Shown here: one piece after another, positions 8,068 through 17,105 of the stretch
Layout: each line of letters starts with the position of its first letter
How positions within the stretch are numbered: the stretch's first letter is position 1
Origin: Burkholderiales bacterium
Lineage (GTDB): Bacteria; Pseudomonadota; Gammaproteobacteria; Burkholderiales; SG8-39
DNA length: 34,963 nt
Assembly: GCA_026416295.1 (NCBI GenBank)
Contig: JAOAFL010000030.1
Coordinates: 1 to 34,963 of the forward strand
Reading direction: 5' to 3'
The notes under the pieces: model-generated
Told to the model about the DNA's origin: nothing
The model's database searches: none
The model's input: only the letters and a program-made list of their open reading frames with translations
Made by a program: the position numbers and the translations under genes

Positions 8068-9117
8068 ATGAGATCGTACCGAATCGCGTGCATTCCCGGC
8101 GACGGCATCGGCCCGGAAGTGGTCGCCGAAGGCGTCAAGGTGCTCGGCGCGCTCGCCGCGCGCGAGGGCTTCGGCCTCGAATTCGCCGACTTCGACTGGA
8201 ACTCGGCGCGCTATCTGCGCACCGGGCGCTACATCCCCGAGGGCGGCCTGGACGAACTGAAACGCTTCGACGCGATCCTGTTCGGCGCGGTCGGCGCCCC
8301 CGAGGTCCCCGATCACATCTCGCTCTGGGGCCTGCGGCTTGCGATCTGCCAGGGGTTCGACCAGTACGCGAACGTCAGGCCCGCGCGGCTGCTGCCGGGC
8401 GTCGCGAGTCCGCTTGCGCGCGGCGCCGCGATCGACTGGGTAATCGTGCGCGAGAACACCGAGGGCGAGTATTCCGGCGCCGGCGGCCGCGTGCATGCCG
8501 GGCACGCGGACGAAGTCGCGGTGGAAGTCGCCACCTTCACGCGCCGCGGGATCGAGCGCATCCACCGGTTCGCGTTCGCGCTCGCGCGCAGCCGCCCGCG
8601 CCGCAGACTGACGCTCGTCACCAAGTCGAACGCGCAGCGCCACGGCATGGTGCTCTGGGACGAGGTCTTCGCCGAGGTCGCGCGCGAATTTCCCGACGTC
8701 GCGACCGACCGGGTGCTCGTCGATGCCGCCACGGCGCGCATGGTGCTCAAGCCCGAAACGCTCGACACCATCGTCGCCTCGAACCTGCACGCCGATATCC
8801 TTTCCGACCTCGCCGCCGCGCTCGCCGGTTCGCTCGGCGTCGCGCCCACCGCCAACGTCGATCCCGAGCGGCGGTTTCCCTCGATGTTCGAGCCGATCCA
8901 CGGCTCGGCGTGGGACATCGCCGGCCGCGGGATCGCCAATCCGATCGCGACGTTCTGGGCGGCGGCGATGATGCTCGAGCACCTGGGCGAGGCGGGCGCG
9001 GCCGCGCGCCTCATGCGCGCGATCGAGGCAGCGACCGCGGCGCGCGTGCTCACGCCGGACCTCGGCGGCGAGGCGCGCACCGCCGACGTCACCGCCGCGG
9101 TGCTCGCCCGGCTCTAG
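8068..9117 (+). CDS. Tartrate dehydrogenase / isopropylmalate-type beta-decarboxylating dehydrogenase (paralog 2)
   Basis: A 349-residue second member of the same family as the gene at 5847-6926. It has GDGIGPEVVAEG, NVRPARL, ENTEGEYSG, VTKSNAQRHG and FEPIHGSAWDIAGRG. It differs at VASNLHADILSD, where paralog 1 and most of the family have F-G before the metal aspartate, and in having EVPDHISLWG, which is closer to classical tartrate dehydrogenase. The two copies are too diverged to be a recent duplication. The ATG at 8068 is supported by the standard MRSYRIACIPGDGIG start. It is probably cotranscribed with the cyclase that starts 7 bp after its stop. Confidence 0.86.
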   Translation: MRSYRIACIPGDGIGPEVVAEGVKVLGALAAREGFGLEFADFDWNSARYLRTGRYIPEGGLDELKRFDAILFGAVGAPEVPDHISLWGLRLAICQGFDQYANVRPARLLPGVASPLARGAAIDWVIVRENTEGEYSGAGGRVHAGHADEVAVEVATFTRRGIERIHRFAFALARSRPRRRLTLVTKSNAQRHGMVLWDEVFAEVAREFPDVATDRVLVDAATARMVLKPETLDTIVASNLHADILSDLAAALAGSLGVAPTANVDPERRFPSMFEPIHGSAWDIAGRGIANPIATFWAAAMMLEHLGEAGAAARLMRAIEAATAARVLTPDLGGEARTADVTAAVLARL

Positions 9118-9124
9118 CCGGCGG

Positions 9125-10921
9125 ATGCTGCGCCGGCGGCTGCGCTTTGCGACGATCGCGGTCTCGGGCGCCGGCGCGCTGGTCGCCGCCGCCGTCGGCG
9201 CGACGCTCGCGGTGAGCGGCGGCGCCGGCCTACGCAGCGCGCAGACGCTCCTTGCCGAGCAGGCCGAGACGCTGCTCGACCGGCTCGAAGAGCGCATCGA
9301 GCAGTCGCTTGCGCCGGTGCGCGAGCAATCGGCCTGGATCGCCGCCGCGTTCGCAGAGGGGCGCCTCGATCTCGAGCGCCGCGATCTGCTCGATGCGTTC
9401 ATGCGCGGCGCGGTGGGCGCGCTGCCGCAGGTGAGCACGGTCTCGCTCGCCGACGTGCGCGGCCGGCTGCGCCGCTGGTCGCGCGAGGAGCCCGCGCGCG
9501 GCGAAGACCGTCGCGCCGGCCCCGAGACGCTCGAATGGCTCGAGCGCGGCCGAGCGCTCGCCGCCCCGGGGTGGCTGCCGCCGCTCTGGGCGACGAGCGA
9601 AATGGCGGCGGCGCTCGCCTACGAGACGCCGCTGCGCGGCCCGGGCGGCCGCTACCTCGGCGTGCTCGGTCAGGTCGTTCCGGTCGCGCGGCTCTCGGCC
9701 GAGCTCGCCGCCTTCGGCGCCGAGCACCGCGTCACCGCGTTCGTCCTTTTCGGAGAGGACCGCGTGCTCGCGCATCCGGCGCTCGCGGGCGCCTCGGGCG
9801 CGCGACCGCGCGTCGGTCCGCTGCCCTCGATCGCCGAAGTCGGCGATCCGGTGCTCGACGCCTGGGAGCGCGCGGCGCTCGCCGCGCCGCTCGCGCTGCG
9901 CGCGCTGCGCCGCAGCCAGGGCGCGACCGCGGTGGTGCGCGGAACGCGCTACCTCTACGTCGTTCGCGACGTGCCCGGCACCGGGGTGACGCCCTGGAAG
10001 CTCGGCGTCTATCAGACCGCGCGCGAAAGCCCGGAGCAGGCCGAGATCCGACGGCTGCTGCTCGCGCTCGCGGCAGGGCTTGCGGTGCTTGTCGCTGCGG
10101 TGGCGGCGGCCGCGTTCACCGGTCGCTGGCTCGCGCGCCCGGTGGAAGAGTTCGCGCGCGCCGCGCGCACGGTGCGCGCCGGAAAGCTCGACGCGGTACC
10201 GAAGCTGCCCCGCAGCGTCATCCGCGAATTCGACGAGGCGAGCCGCTCGTTCAACGAGATGGTGGAGGGGCTGCGCGAGCGCACGCTCATCCGCGAAACG
10301 CTCGGCCGGCTCGTTCCCGAGGAGGTCGCGCGCCGCATGCTCGCCGCCGGCGGGCGCATCGAACCGGTCGAGGCGAAAGCGACGGTGCTCCTCGCCGACA
10401 TCGAGGACTTCACGCAGCTCACCGAAACGCTCGGGCCGCGCGGCGTGGTCGCGTTCCTGAACGCCTACTTCGAGGTCGCCGACGACATCGTGCGCCGTCA
10501 CCGCGGCGTGATCACGCAGTTCCAGGGCGACGCGGTGCTCGCCGTCTTCAACCTGCCGATCGCCGACCCCGACCACGGCGCGAACGCGCTGCGCGCGGCG
10601 CTCGAGCTGATACGCGCCGCCGACGAGCGCGATTTCGCCGGCGTGCGCGTGCGCAACCGCGCGGGGCTCGCCACCGGGCGCGTGGTGGCGGGCGCGGTCG
10701 GCTCGGCCGGTCGCACGAGCTACACCGTGCACGGCAACGCCGTCAACCTCGCTGCGCGCATCGAGGCGCTCAACAAGGACTACGGCACGCGCATCCTGCT
10801 CGCGGAAAAGACCGCCGAGCGCTGCTCGGGGTTCGCGCTCGTCAAGGTCGCCGACGCGCGCATCCGCGGCTACGGCGAGGTCGTGCCGCTCTACAGCGTC
10901 GCGCGAAGCGGCGCCGGCTGA
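9125..10921 (+). CDS. Membrane adenylate/guanylate cyclase (class III) with extracytoplasmic sensor and HAMP
   Basis: A 598-residue receptor cyclase. A first transmembrane helix (about 8-32) and a second (about 307-332) bracket a periplasmic sensor region of roughly 270 residues, probably a CACHE-like fold. A HAMP segment follows (ARPVEEFARAARTV), then the catalytic domain from about 415. The metal aspartates are D425 (LADIEDFTQ) and D469 (FQGDAVLAVF), and the transition-state asparagine and arginine are in NAVNLAARIE. The position that usually carries the purine-selecting lysine (four residues before D469) is Q465, so nucleotide preference is uncertain. The ATG is 7 bp after the previous stop. 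The product cAMP or cGMP is inferred from family only. Confidence 0.88.
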   Translation: MLRRRLRFATIAVSGAGALVAAAVGATLAVSGGAGLRSAQTLLAEQAETLLDRLEERIEQSLAPVREQSAWIAAAFAEGRLDLERRDLLDAFMRGAVGALPQVSTVSLADVRGRLRRWSREEPARGEDRRAGPETLEWLERGRALAAPGWLPPLWATSEMAAALAYETPLRGPGGRYLGVLGQVVPVARLSAELAAFGAEHRVTAFVLFGEDRVLAHPALAGASGARPRVGPLPSIAEVGDPVLDAWERAALAAPLALRALRRSQGATAVVRGTRYLYVVRDVPGTGVTPWKLGVYQTARESPEQAEIRRLLLALAAGLAVLVAAVAAAAFTGRWLARPVEEFARAARTVRAGKLDAVPKLPRSVIREFDEASRSFNEMVEGLRERTLIRETLGRLVPEEVARRMLAAGGRIEPVEAKATVLLADIEDFTQLTETLGPRGVVAFLNAYFEVADDIVRRHRGVITQFQGDAVLAVFNLPIADPDHGANALRAALELIRAADERDFAGVRVRNRAGLATGRVVAGAVGSAGRTSYTVHGNAVNLAARIEALNKDYGTRILLAEKTAERCSGFALVKVADARIRGYGEVVPLYSVARSGAG

Positions 10922-10931
10922 GGTCGCGCGC

Positions 10932-11810
10932 GTGCCCCCCGACGCCGCCCGCGCGCGCCTTGCCGGCATCGGGTTGATTTCGGCGACCGTGCTCTGCTTT
11001 GCGCTGCTCGATGCAGGCGCGAAGTGGCTCGTGCGCACGCTGCCGGTCGCCGAGGTGGTGTTCCTGCGCTTCTTCGCGCACGTGCTGTTCACGACCGCGC
11101 TGCTCGCCCCGCGCCACGGTCTGCGCCTTGCGCGTACGCGCCGCCCGGGGCTGCAGCTTCTGCGCGCCGCGTTCCTTCCGGCGATGACCGCGCTCAACTT
11201 CTGGGCGCTGCAGTACCTGCAACTCGCCGAGACCGGCGCGATCCAGTTCTCGGTCCCGATCCTCGTGGCGCTCTTTGCCGCGCCGCTTCTCAAGGAGCGG
11301 CTCGACTGGCGGCGCTGGGCCGCGATCGTCGCCGGGTTTGCCGGCGTGCTCGTGATCCTTCGGCCGGGCATGCAGGGCTTTCACCCGGCGCTGCTCGTCG
11401 CGCTCGCGAACGCGGTGCTCTACGCGCTTTTCAACCTGCTCACGCGCCATCTGGCCGCGTACGACTCGGCCGAGACGACGCAGTTCATCTCCGGGATCGT
11501 CGCGACCGTGGCGGTCGCGCCGTTCGCGTTCGCGGTCTGGCAGACGCCCGCCAGCGGCGCCGAGTGGGCGCTCGCCGCCGCGATCGGGGTCGCCGGCGGC
11601 CTCGGACACTACTTTCTCGCGCTCGCGCACCGGCACGCGCCCGCGTCGGTGCTCGCACCGTTCCTCTACCAGCAGATCGTCTGGATGATGCTGCTCGGCT
11701 ACGCGGTCTTCGGCGACGTGCCGGATACGCCGGTGATCGTCGGCTGCGCGATCGTGATCGCGAGCGGCGCGTATCTGCTGCAGCGCGAACGCGCCGGGCC
11801 GGCGCGCTAG
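10932..11810 (+). CDS. EamA/RhaT-family (DMT) transporter
   Basis: A 292-residue inner-membrane protein with ten hydrophobic helices arranged as two EamA halves. Typical features are the N-terminal half ending in LGxx-type SVPILVALFAAPLLKER, and a matching second half with FLYQQIVWMMLLGYAVFGD. Members export metabolites or amino acids; this protein's substrate cannot be predicted. The start is GTG 10932, 10 bp after the cyclase stop; no better start lies near it. Probably the last gene of a dehydrogenase-cyclase-transporter unit. Confidence 0.85.
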   Translation: MPPDAARARLAGIGLISATVLCFALLDAGAKWLVRTLPVAEVVFLRFFAHVLFTTALLAPRHGLRLARTRRPGLQLLRAAFLPAMTALNFWALQYLQLAETGAIQFSVPILVALFAAPLLKERLDWRRWAAIVAGFAGVLVILRPGMQGFHPALLVALANAVLYALFNLLTRHLAAYDSAETTQFISGIVATVAVAPFAFAVWQTPASGAEWALAAAIGVAGGLGHYFLALAHRHAPASVLAPFLYQQIVWMMLLGYAVFGDVPDTPVIVGCAIVIASGAYLLQRERAGPAR

Positions 11811-12086
11811 CGCCGCGCTCCGGGGGCAAGACGGCGCGCCGCGAACCCGCGTCGCGCTTCCGACCGTCGGAACATGTCATCGCGGCGAACGTTTGCTCCG
11901 TTTGACGATCCAACGCAGCAGGTGCGCAAGCGAGCCCGGGCGCATCGCCGGAGACGACGGATTCGCTTTGCAAAACATGGGCTTTCCGGCGCGCCCGGCG
12001 ACACGGCACGCGATCGGCGAACGGGGGCACGATCGCGGTGCGCCGCCCGCGGTGCGCGCCGGCGCAGCCACGACGGAGGCGAGACG
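11811..12086 (+). other. Intergenic region upstream of prkA
   Basis: 276 bp without a supported gene. It holds an RBS-like GGAGGC (12075-12080) before the prkA ATG and a slightly AT-richer stretch near 11870-11910. I see no confident promoter, terminator or RNA. In gammaproteobacteria the homologous operon is controlled by RpoS or by nitrogen signals, but nothing here proves that. Confidence 0.5.
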
Positions 12087-14033
12087 ATGAAGAATTTCAC
12101 GGGTCCCGAGAGCACCGAGCGGCACGCGAATTTCCTGCGATCGCTCGCCGCGTTCAGCAAGGACCACCGTGCCGCGCACTGGTCGGGCACGTTCGGCAGC
12201 TTCCTCGAAACGATCTTCCCGCAGGATCCGGCGGGCCTTACCCGCACGAGCCACCAGTACATCTGGGACATGATCCGCGCCGAAGGCCGCACCGACGACA
12301 AGGGTGTATTCCACTGCCGGCTGTTCGAGGACGAGCTCTACGGCATCGACGACACCCTGCACCGGCTGGTCGACTACTTCAAGGCGGCGGCGGCCGGCGG
12401 CGAGGTCGGAAGGCGGCTGCTGCTCCTGCTCGGCCCCCCCTCGGGCGGCAAGTCGAGCCTGGTGATCCTTCTCAAGCGCGGGCTGGAAGCCTACAGCCAC
12501 ACCGACGCCGGCGCGCTCTACGCGATCCACGGCTGCCCGGTGCACGAGTCGCCGCTTCACCTCGTGCCGCACACCATGCGGCCGCAGTTCCGCGAAACCT
12601 ACGGCGTCGAGATCTCGGGCGAGCTGTGCCCGTACTGCGCGAGCCGCCTCGAGCACGAATTCTCCGGCGACTTCATGCAGATGCCGGTGCACCGCATCTT
12701 CGTCTCCGAGGCCGGGCGGATCGGCGTCGGCACCTACGCGCCGCACGATCCGACCACCGCCGATATCGCCGACCTGGTGGGATCGGTCGACCTGTCCAAG
12801 GTCTCGCAGTACGGCGACGAGGGCGATCCGCGCGCCTGGTCCTGGTCCGGCGCGGTGTTCGCGGCAAGCCGCGGGCTGCTCGAGATGATCGAGATCCTGA
12901 AAGTGAAGCGCGAGTTCCTCTACCTGCTGCTCACGCTCACGCAGGAAAAGAACGTCAAGGTGTCGCGCTTTCCGCTCATCTACCTCGACGAGACGATCGT
13001 CGCGCACACCAACCTCGCCGAATTCCGCAAGTTCCTGCAGGAAGCGGAGAACGAGGCGCTGCTCGACCGCATGGTGATCATCCAGGTGCCGTACACGCTG
13101 TCCTACAAGGACGAGGCGCGCATCTACCGAAAGCTCACCTCGGGCACGCAGGCGTTTCGCGAGGTGCATCTCGATCCCCACGCGCTGCATGTGGCCGCGG
13201 TGTTCGCGATCCTCACCCGATTGCACGAGGGCGAGGACCGCGAGGCCGACCTCGTGCGCAAGGTGCGCCTCTACGCCGGCGAGGACGTCGAGGGCGTGCC
13301 GCGCAGCGAAGTCGAGAAGCTGCGCGCGAAATATCCCGAGGAGGGCTTGGCGGGTGTTTCGCCCCGCTTCGTGATCAACGCGCTGTCCGCCGCGATCATC
13401 CAATCGCACGCAAAGAGCCTCACGAGCATGCAGGTGCTGCTCGCGCTCAAGGACGCGATCGAGTCCGACGCCCGCATGGACGCGAAGAAGAAGCGCAAGT
13501 GGGTCGATTTCCTGGTCATCGCGCGCAAGGACTTCTACAACCGCTGGGTGAAGGAAGACGTGCACAAGGCGCTGTTCGTGTCCTTCGAGCAGGAAGCGCA
13601 GCAGCTGCTCGACAAGTACCTCGACGAGGTCGAGGCGACGCTCGACAACCGCACCGTGAAGGACCCGATCACGGGCGAAGAGCGCAAGCCCGACGAGCGG
13701 TTCCTGCGCGCGGTCGAGGAAAAGATCCGGATTTCCGAGTCCGGCAAGAACTCGTTCCGCCAGGAGGTGGTGCGCAAGGCGATGGGCGCGTACAAGCGCG
13801 GCGAGAAGTTCACGCTCGATTCGCACGCGCAGCTGCACGAGGCGATCGAGCAGTACCTGTTCGAGAGCCGGCGCGACGTGCTGCGGCTCGTTTCCTCCGC
13901 CGCGCGCCCCGACGAGGAGACGCGCCAGAAGATCTCGGTGGTGGAGAAGCGGCTCGTTGACGAGTACGGCTACGACGCGCACAGCGCGCGCGAGGCGCTC
14001 AACTACGTCACCACGCTCCTTGCGCAGGAGTAG
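12087..14033 (+). CDS. prkA: PrkA family serine protein kinase / AAA+ protein (YeaG)
   Basis: A 648-residue PrkA. The N-terminal AAA+ domain carries Walker A GPPSGGKSS at 116-124, and the C-terminal PrkA kinase-like domain begins around residue 390. The motifs KREFLYLLLTLTQEKNVK and ALLDRMVIIQVPY are typical. It is a cytoplasmic starvation or stress kinase, known as YeaG in Escherichia coli. The ATG 12087 has a GGAGGC RBS; the open frame extends upstream but that part is arginine-rich noncoding sequence. It is followed 6 bp later by yeaH and then spoVR, the conserved three-gene operon that supports the assignment. Confidence 0.96.
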   Translation: MKNFTGPESTERHANFLRSLAAFSKDHRAAHWSGTFGSFLETIFPQDPAGLTRTSHQYIWDMIRAEGRTDDKGVFHCRLFEDELYGIDDTLHRLVDYFKAAAAGGEVGRRLLLLLGPPSGGKSSLVILLKRGLEAYSHTDAGALYAIHGCPVHESPLHLVPHTMRPQFRETYGVEISGELCPYCASRLEHEFSGDFMQMPVHRIFVSEAGRIGVGTYAPHDPTTADIADLVGSVDLSKVSQYGDEGDPRAWSWSGAVFAASRGLLEMIEILKVKREFLYLLLTLTQEKNVKVSRFPLIYLDETIVAHTNLAEFRKFLQEAENEALLDRMVIIQVPYTLSYKDEARIYRKLTSGTQAFREVHLDPHALHVAAVFAILTRLHEGEDREADLVRKVRLYAGEDVEGVPRSEVEKLRAKYPEEGLAGVSPRFVINALSAAIIQSHAKSLTSMQVLLALKDAIESDARMDAKKKRKWVDFLVIARKDFYNRWVKEDVHKALFVSFEQEAQQLLDKYLDEVEATLDNRTVKDPITGEERKPDERFLRAVEEKIRISESGKNSFRQEVVRKAMGAYKRGEKFTLDSHAQLHEAIEQYLFESRRDVLRLVSSAARPDEETRQKISVVEKRLVDEYGYDAHSAREALNYVTTLLAQE

Positions 14034-14039
14034 CCGACG

Positions 14040-15194
14040 ATGACCGAGCGCGCCTCGGGCATGACGGCGCAGACGCCGTGGTACGAACTTTTTTCGCGCG
14101 GCGCGCGCGACTGGCTGCGCCACAACCAGAAGGTGCGCGAGGCGGTGCGCGCGAATCTCCCCGAGCTGCTCGCCGGCGCCGACCTGATCACGCACCCGCA
14201 GGACCGCACCGTGCTCGTGCCGGTGCGGTTCCTCGAGCACGCGCGGTTCCGGCTCGCGGACGCCGAGTCGCACGCCGGCGCCGGCCAGGGCAAGGGCGAG
14301 GCGGGGGCGGTGCTGCGGCCCGCGTCGCCGCGCGGCGCGCCGGCCGCGGGCGGCGCCGGCCGCGAGGGCAACGAGATCCGGTTCGTGCTCGAGCTCAAGG
14401 TCGACGAGATCGTCGACTGGCTGTGGGAGGAACTCGCGCTTCCGGACCTCAAGCCGAAGCGCGGCGCCGCGCTCGATGAGCCCGACTACGTGCGCGAGGG
14501 CTGGGACAGGCGCGGCGCGCGGGCGCGCCTCGACCGCCGCCGCACGGTGAAGGAGGCGGTCAAGCGGCGCGCGATGCAGACCGCGCCCCTTCCGTTCACG
14601 AACGACGACCTGCGCTTTCGCCAGCTCGTGCGGCGCGCGACGCCGGCGGTGAACGCCGCGGTGATCTTCGCGCTCGACGTCTCCGGCAGCATGCAGGAGG
14701 CCGAGCGGCGCCTCGCGAAGACCTTCTTCTTCTTCGCGCTGCAGGGCGTGCGGCGCCGCTACGCGAAGGTCGAGACGGTGTTCCTCGCGCACGCGGTCGA
14801 CGCCTGGGAATTCCCGGAAGCGCAGTTCTTCCAGGTGGCGGGCGGCGGCGGCACGATCGCATCGAGCGTGTTTCGCCTGGCGCGCGAGCAGCTCGCGCGC
14901 CGCTTCGATCCGGCGCGCTACAACGCCTACCTCTTCTACGCCTCCGACGGCGAGAACGCCGCCGAGGACCGCGCCGCCGCGGCGCAGCTGCTTGCCGAAC
15001 TCGCCGCCCAGTTGAATTACGTCGGCTACGTCGAGACCGACGGCGCGCGCTTCCGGCCGCACGCGAGCGCGATGGCGGAGATCTTCGCCGAGCTGAAGGC
15101 GCGCGGTCTGCCGGTGGGGGCGGCGCGGCTCGCGTCGCTCGACGACGTCTGGACCGCGATCCGGCTGTTCTTTCGCGAGCAGGCGACGGCGTGA
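14040..15194 (+). CDS. yeaH: YeaH/YhbH family protein (DUF444)
   Basis: A 384-residue DUF444 protein. A von Willebrand A-type MIDAS motif DVSGSM sits at 213-218, and a glycine/alanine-rich, low-complexity linker lies at about 78-110 where the family is variable. Family members are always found beside PrkA, and YeaH is thought to act with it in stress signalling; the biochemical role is unknown. A short gap of 6 bp separates it from prkA, and its stop overlaps the spoVR GTG start (GTGA). Confidence 0.95.
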   Translation: MTERASGMTAQTPWYELFSRGARDWLRHNQKVREAVRANLPELLAGADLITHPQDRTVLVPVRFLEHARFRLADAESHAGAGQGKGEAGAVLRPASPRGAPAAGGAGREGNEIRFVLELKVDEIVDWLWEELALPDLKPKRGAALDEPDYVREGWDRRGARARLDRRRTVKEAVKRRAMQTAPLPFTNDDLRFRQLVRRATPAVNAAVIFALDVSGSMQEAERRLAKTFFFFALQGVRRRYAKVETVFLAHAVDAWEFPEAQFFQVAGGGGTIASSVFRLAREQLARRFDPARYNAYLFYASDGENAAEDRAAAAQLLAELAAQLNYVGYVETDGARFRPHASAMAEIFAELKARGLPVGAARLASLDDVWTAIRLFFREQATA

Positions 15195-16549
15195 ACGACG
15201 CGTTGCGCGACTACGTGGCCGGGCTGGAGGCGCTCGCGCGCCGGCTCGGCCTGGCGTATTTCCCGGTGGATTTCGAGCTGGTGCCCTCCTCGCTCATGAC
15301 CGAGATCGCGGTCTACGGCCTGCCGGTGCGCATGCCGCACTGGTCGTTCGGCGTGCGCTACATCCATCAGCTCGTGCGTCAGGCGATGGGCCACTCGCGC
15401 ATCTTCGAGGTGATGTTTCCGGGCGATCCCTGCCGCGCATACCTCATGGACGGCAACACGCTCGCGGAAAACACGCTCGTCGCCGCGCACGTGCTCGGGC
15501 ACGCCGATTTTGCGCGCAACAACGCGCTGTTTGCGCGCTTTCACGAGATGGCGGGCGGCAACATCATCGAGATGGCCGCCTCGCACGCGCGGCGCATCGA
15601 TCGCGCGATCGCCGAAGAGGGTCTCGCGCGCGTCGAGGCGGTGCTCGACGCGGCCCTCGCGCTCGAATCGCACGTCGACGTGACGCAGCCGCTGCACCGC
15701 GCGCCGTATCCGGCCGAGCCGCCGCAGCAGACGCCGGCGGCGCCCGACGCGTTTCGCGCCCGCTTCGAGCGGCTGCCGGGCGCGCCCGCGCGGGCGGCGC
15801 CGGCAGCGCGCGAGCGGCCGCCGCTTCCGCCCTATCCGGAACCCGATCTGCTCTGGTTCATCGCGCAGTACGGTCCGGACCTCGCGCCCTGGGAGCGCGA
15901 CGTCTTTCTCGCGGTGCGCGCCGAGTCGCTCTACTTCTATCCGGTGTTCGCCTGCCAGATCATGAACGAGGGCTGGGCGTCGTACTGGCACGCGCGGCTG
16001 CTGCGCGAAGCCGATTTCCTGCCGCAGGACCTCTACGTCTCGGCGATCAAGGCGCACTCGGACGTGGTGCGCCCGTTCGCCGCCGACGAGCAGGTGGCAC
16101 TCGCGGTCAACCCGTATCACCTCGGCTTCGCCCTCTGGGAGCGCATCGTCGAGCGCGAGGGGCTCGCGCACGCGCGGCGCGTGCGCTGCGAGGAGGACGA
16201 CTTCGGCTTCGTGCGCAACTATCTCGACCGCGAGACGGTCGAGTCCCTCGACCTCTTCGTCTGGGAGCAGAAAAACGACGGCGAGATCCGCGTCAGGAGC
16301 CGCGATCTCGCCGCGGTGCGCGAGGCGATCCTCGCGCCGAAATACAACTACGGCGCGCCGCGCGTGTTCGTGCGCGCGCTCGCGCTCGACGGCTCGCTCG
16401 AGCTGGAACACGACGCGGCGACCGACGGCCGCGGCCTCGACCCGGCGCGCGCGCGCGCCGTGCTCGGCTACGTGCGGCGCGTCTGGCGCCGGCCGGTGCG
16501 TCTGACGACGGTGGACGCCCGCGGCGCGAAAATCCAGCTCGACGCCTGA
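15191..16549 (+). CDS. spoVR: SpoVR family protein (YcgB)
   Basis: A 452-residue SpoVR/YcgB-family protein, somewhat shorter than the roughly 500 residues common in enterobacteria. Typical motifs include MPHWSFG near residue 55, the ACQIMNEGWASYWH segment around 255-268, and NPYHLGFALWE. A proline/alanine-rich linker spans about 173-213. The start is GTG 15191 overlapping the yeaH stop. Its role is undefined outside spore formers, but it forms a conserved unit with prkA and yeaH. Three histidine/glutamate clusters could bind a metal; that is speculative. Confidence 0.95.
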   Translation: MNDALRDYVAGLEALARRLGLAYFPVDFELVPSSLMTEIAVYGLPVRMPHWSFGVRYIHQLVRQAMGHSRIFEVMFPGDPCRAYLMDGNTLAENTLVAAHVLGHADFARNNALFARFHEMAGGNIIEMAASHARRIDRAIAEEGLARVEAVLDAALALESHVDVTQPLHRAPYPAEPPQQTPAAPDAFRARFERLPGAPARAAPAARERPPLPPYPEPDLLWFIAQYGPDLAPWERDVFLAVRAESLYFYPVFACQIMNEGWASYWHARLLREADFLPQDLYVSAIKAHSDVVRPFAADEQVALAVNPYHLGFALWERIVEREGLAHARRVRCEEDDFGFVRNYLDRETVESLDLFVWEQKNDGEIRVRSRDLAAVREAILAPKYNYGAPRVFVRALALDGSLELEHDAATDGRGLDPARARAVLGYVRRVWRRPVRLTTVDARGAKIQLDA

Positions 16550-16568
16550 ACCCCGAAAGGAGAACGCC

Positions 16569-17079
16569 ATGCGCATCGCCCCCGGCGGGCAGGCGTTCGT
16601 TGGGCGCGAGCGCGCGAGCGACGACATGCGCGCGCACCGGCACGACCTGAGCCGCTCGGAGTCGGCGGCCGCGGCGCAGGTGCCCGGCGACCGCCTCGCA
16701 AAGGGCGTCGTCCTCGGCGACGTGAAGGGATACCTCGTCGCCGTCGTGCCGAGCCCTACCGTGTCGAGCTGGGCGAGCTCGCGCAAGGCCTCGGCCGTTC
16801 CGGACTGCGTCTCCTCGACGGGGACGACCTCGGGCGGCTCTTTCCAGACCGCGAGCGGGGCGCGGTACCCCCCGCTCGCCTGCGGCCTCGCGGCGACGGT
16901 CGAAGACGATCTCCTGCGCCCGCCCGAGGTATTCTTCGAGGCGGGCGACCGCGAGCATGCCGCGCACGTCACGCAGGCCGATTTTCCCCGCTTGCACGGG
17001 GGCGCGTTGCGGGAGCACTTCGCGCGGCACATCCAGCCGGCGACGCCGGGGAACTCGGCCGGCGGCGCGCGCGGTCTAA
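16569..17079 (+). pseudogene. YbaK/EbsC-family aminoacyl-tRNA deacylase-like gene with two compensating frameshifts
   Basis: An excellent RBS (AAAGGAG, 16557-16563) precedes ATG 16569. The first frame encodes AAAAQVPGDRLAKGVVLG and VKGYLVAVVPS, the start of a YbaK/ProX editing domain. After about 16754 the family signal moves to a second frame, which encodes PYRVELGELAQGLG and the hallmark LFPDRERGAVPP. At a run of six C (16868-16873) it returns to the first frame: LACGLAATVEDDLL, EVFFEAGDREH, FPRLHGG. One missing base near 16755 and one extra C in the run would explain this. The out-of-frame stretch has no stop, so the first frame stays open and even reads into fmdB without a stop. Family members hydrolyse mischarged tRNA. 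The gene may be inactive, or the two indels may be sequencing errors. The end is approximate. Confidence 0.75.
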
Positions 17080-17105
17080 TTCGCGTCGCATTGCGGAGGG
17101 AAACG

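Noticed and set aside
6754-9438. An 894-codon open frame on the minus strand
   Set aside because: Only the protease part in another frame is real; the rest is antisense of the two dehydrogenases.
12004-12018. A sigma-54-like GGCAC-N5-CGGC element upstream of prkA
   Set aside because: GG and GC spacing fits but the T-rich -12 part does not; chance matches are common at this GC content.
11877-15062. A 1061-codon open frame on the minus strand
   Set aside because: It is the antisense of prkA and yeaH, which have full family signatures. Such shadows are expected in GC-rich DNA.
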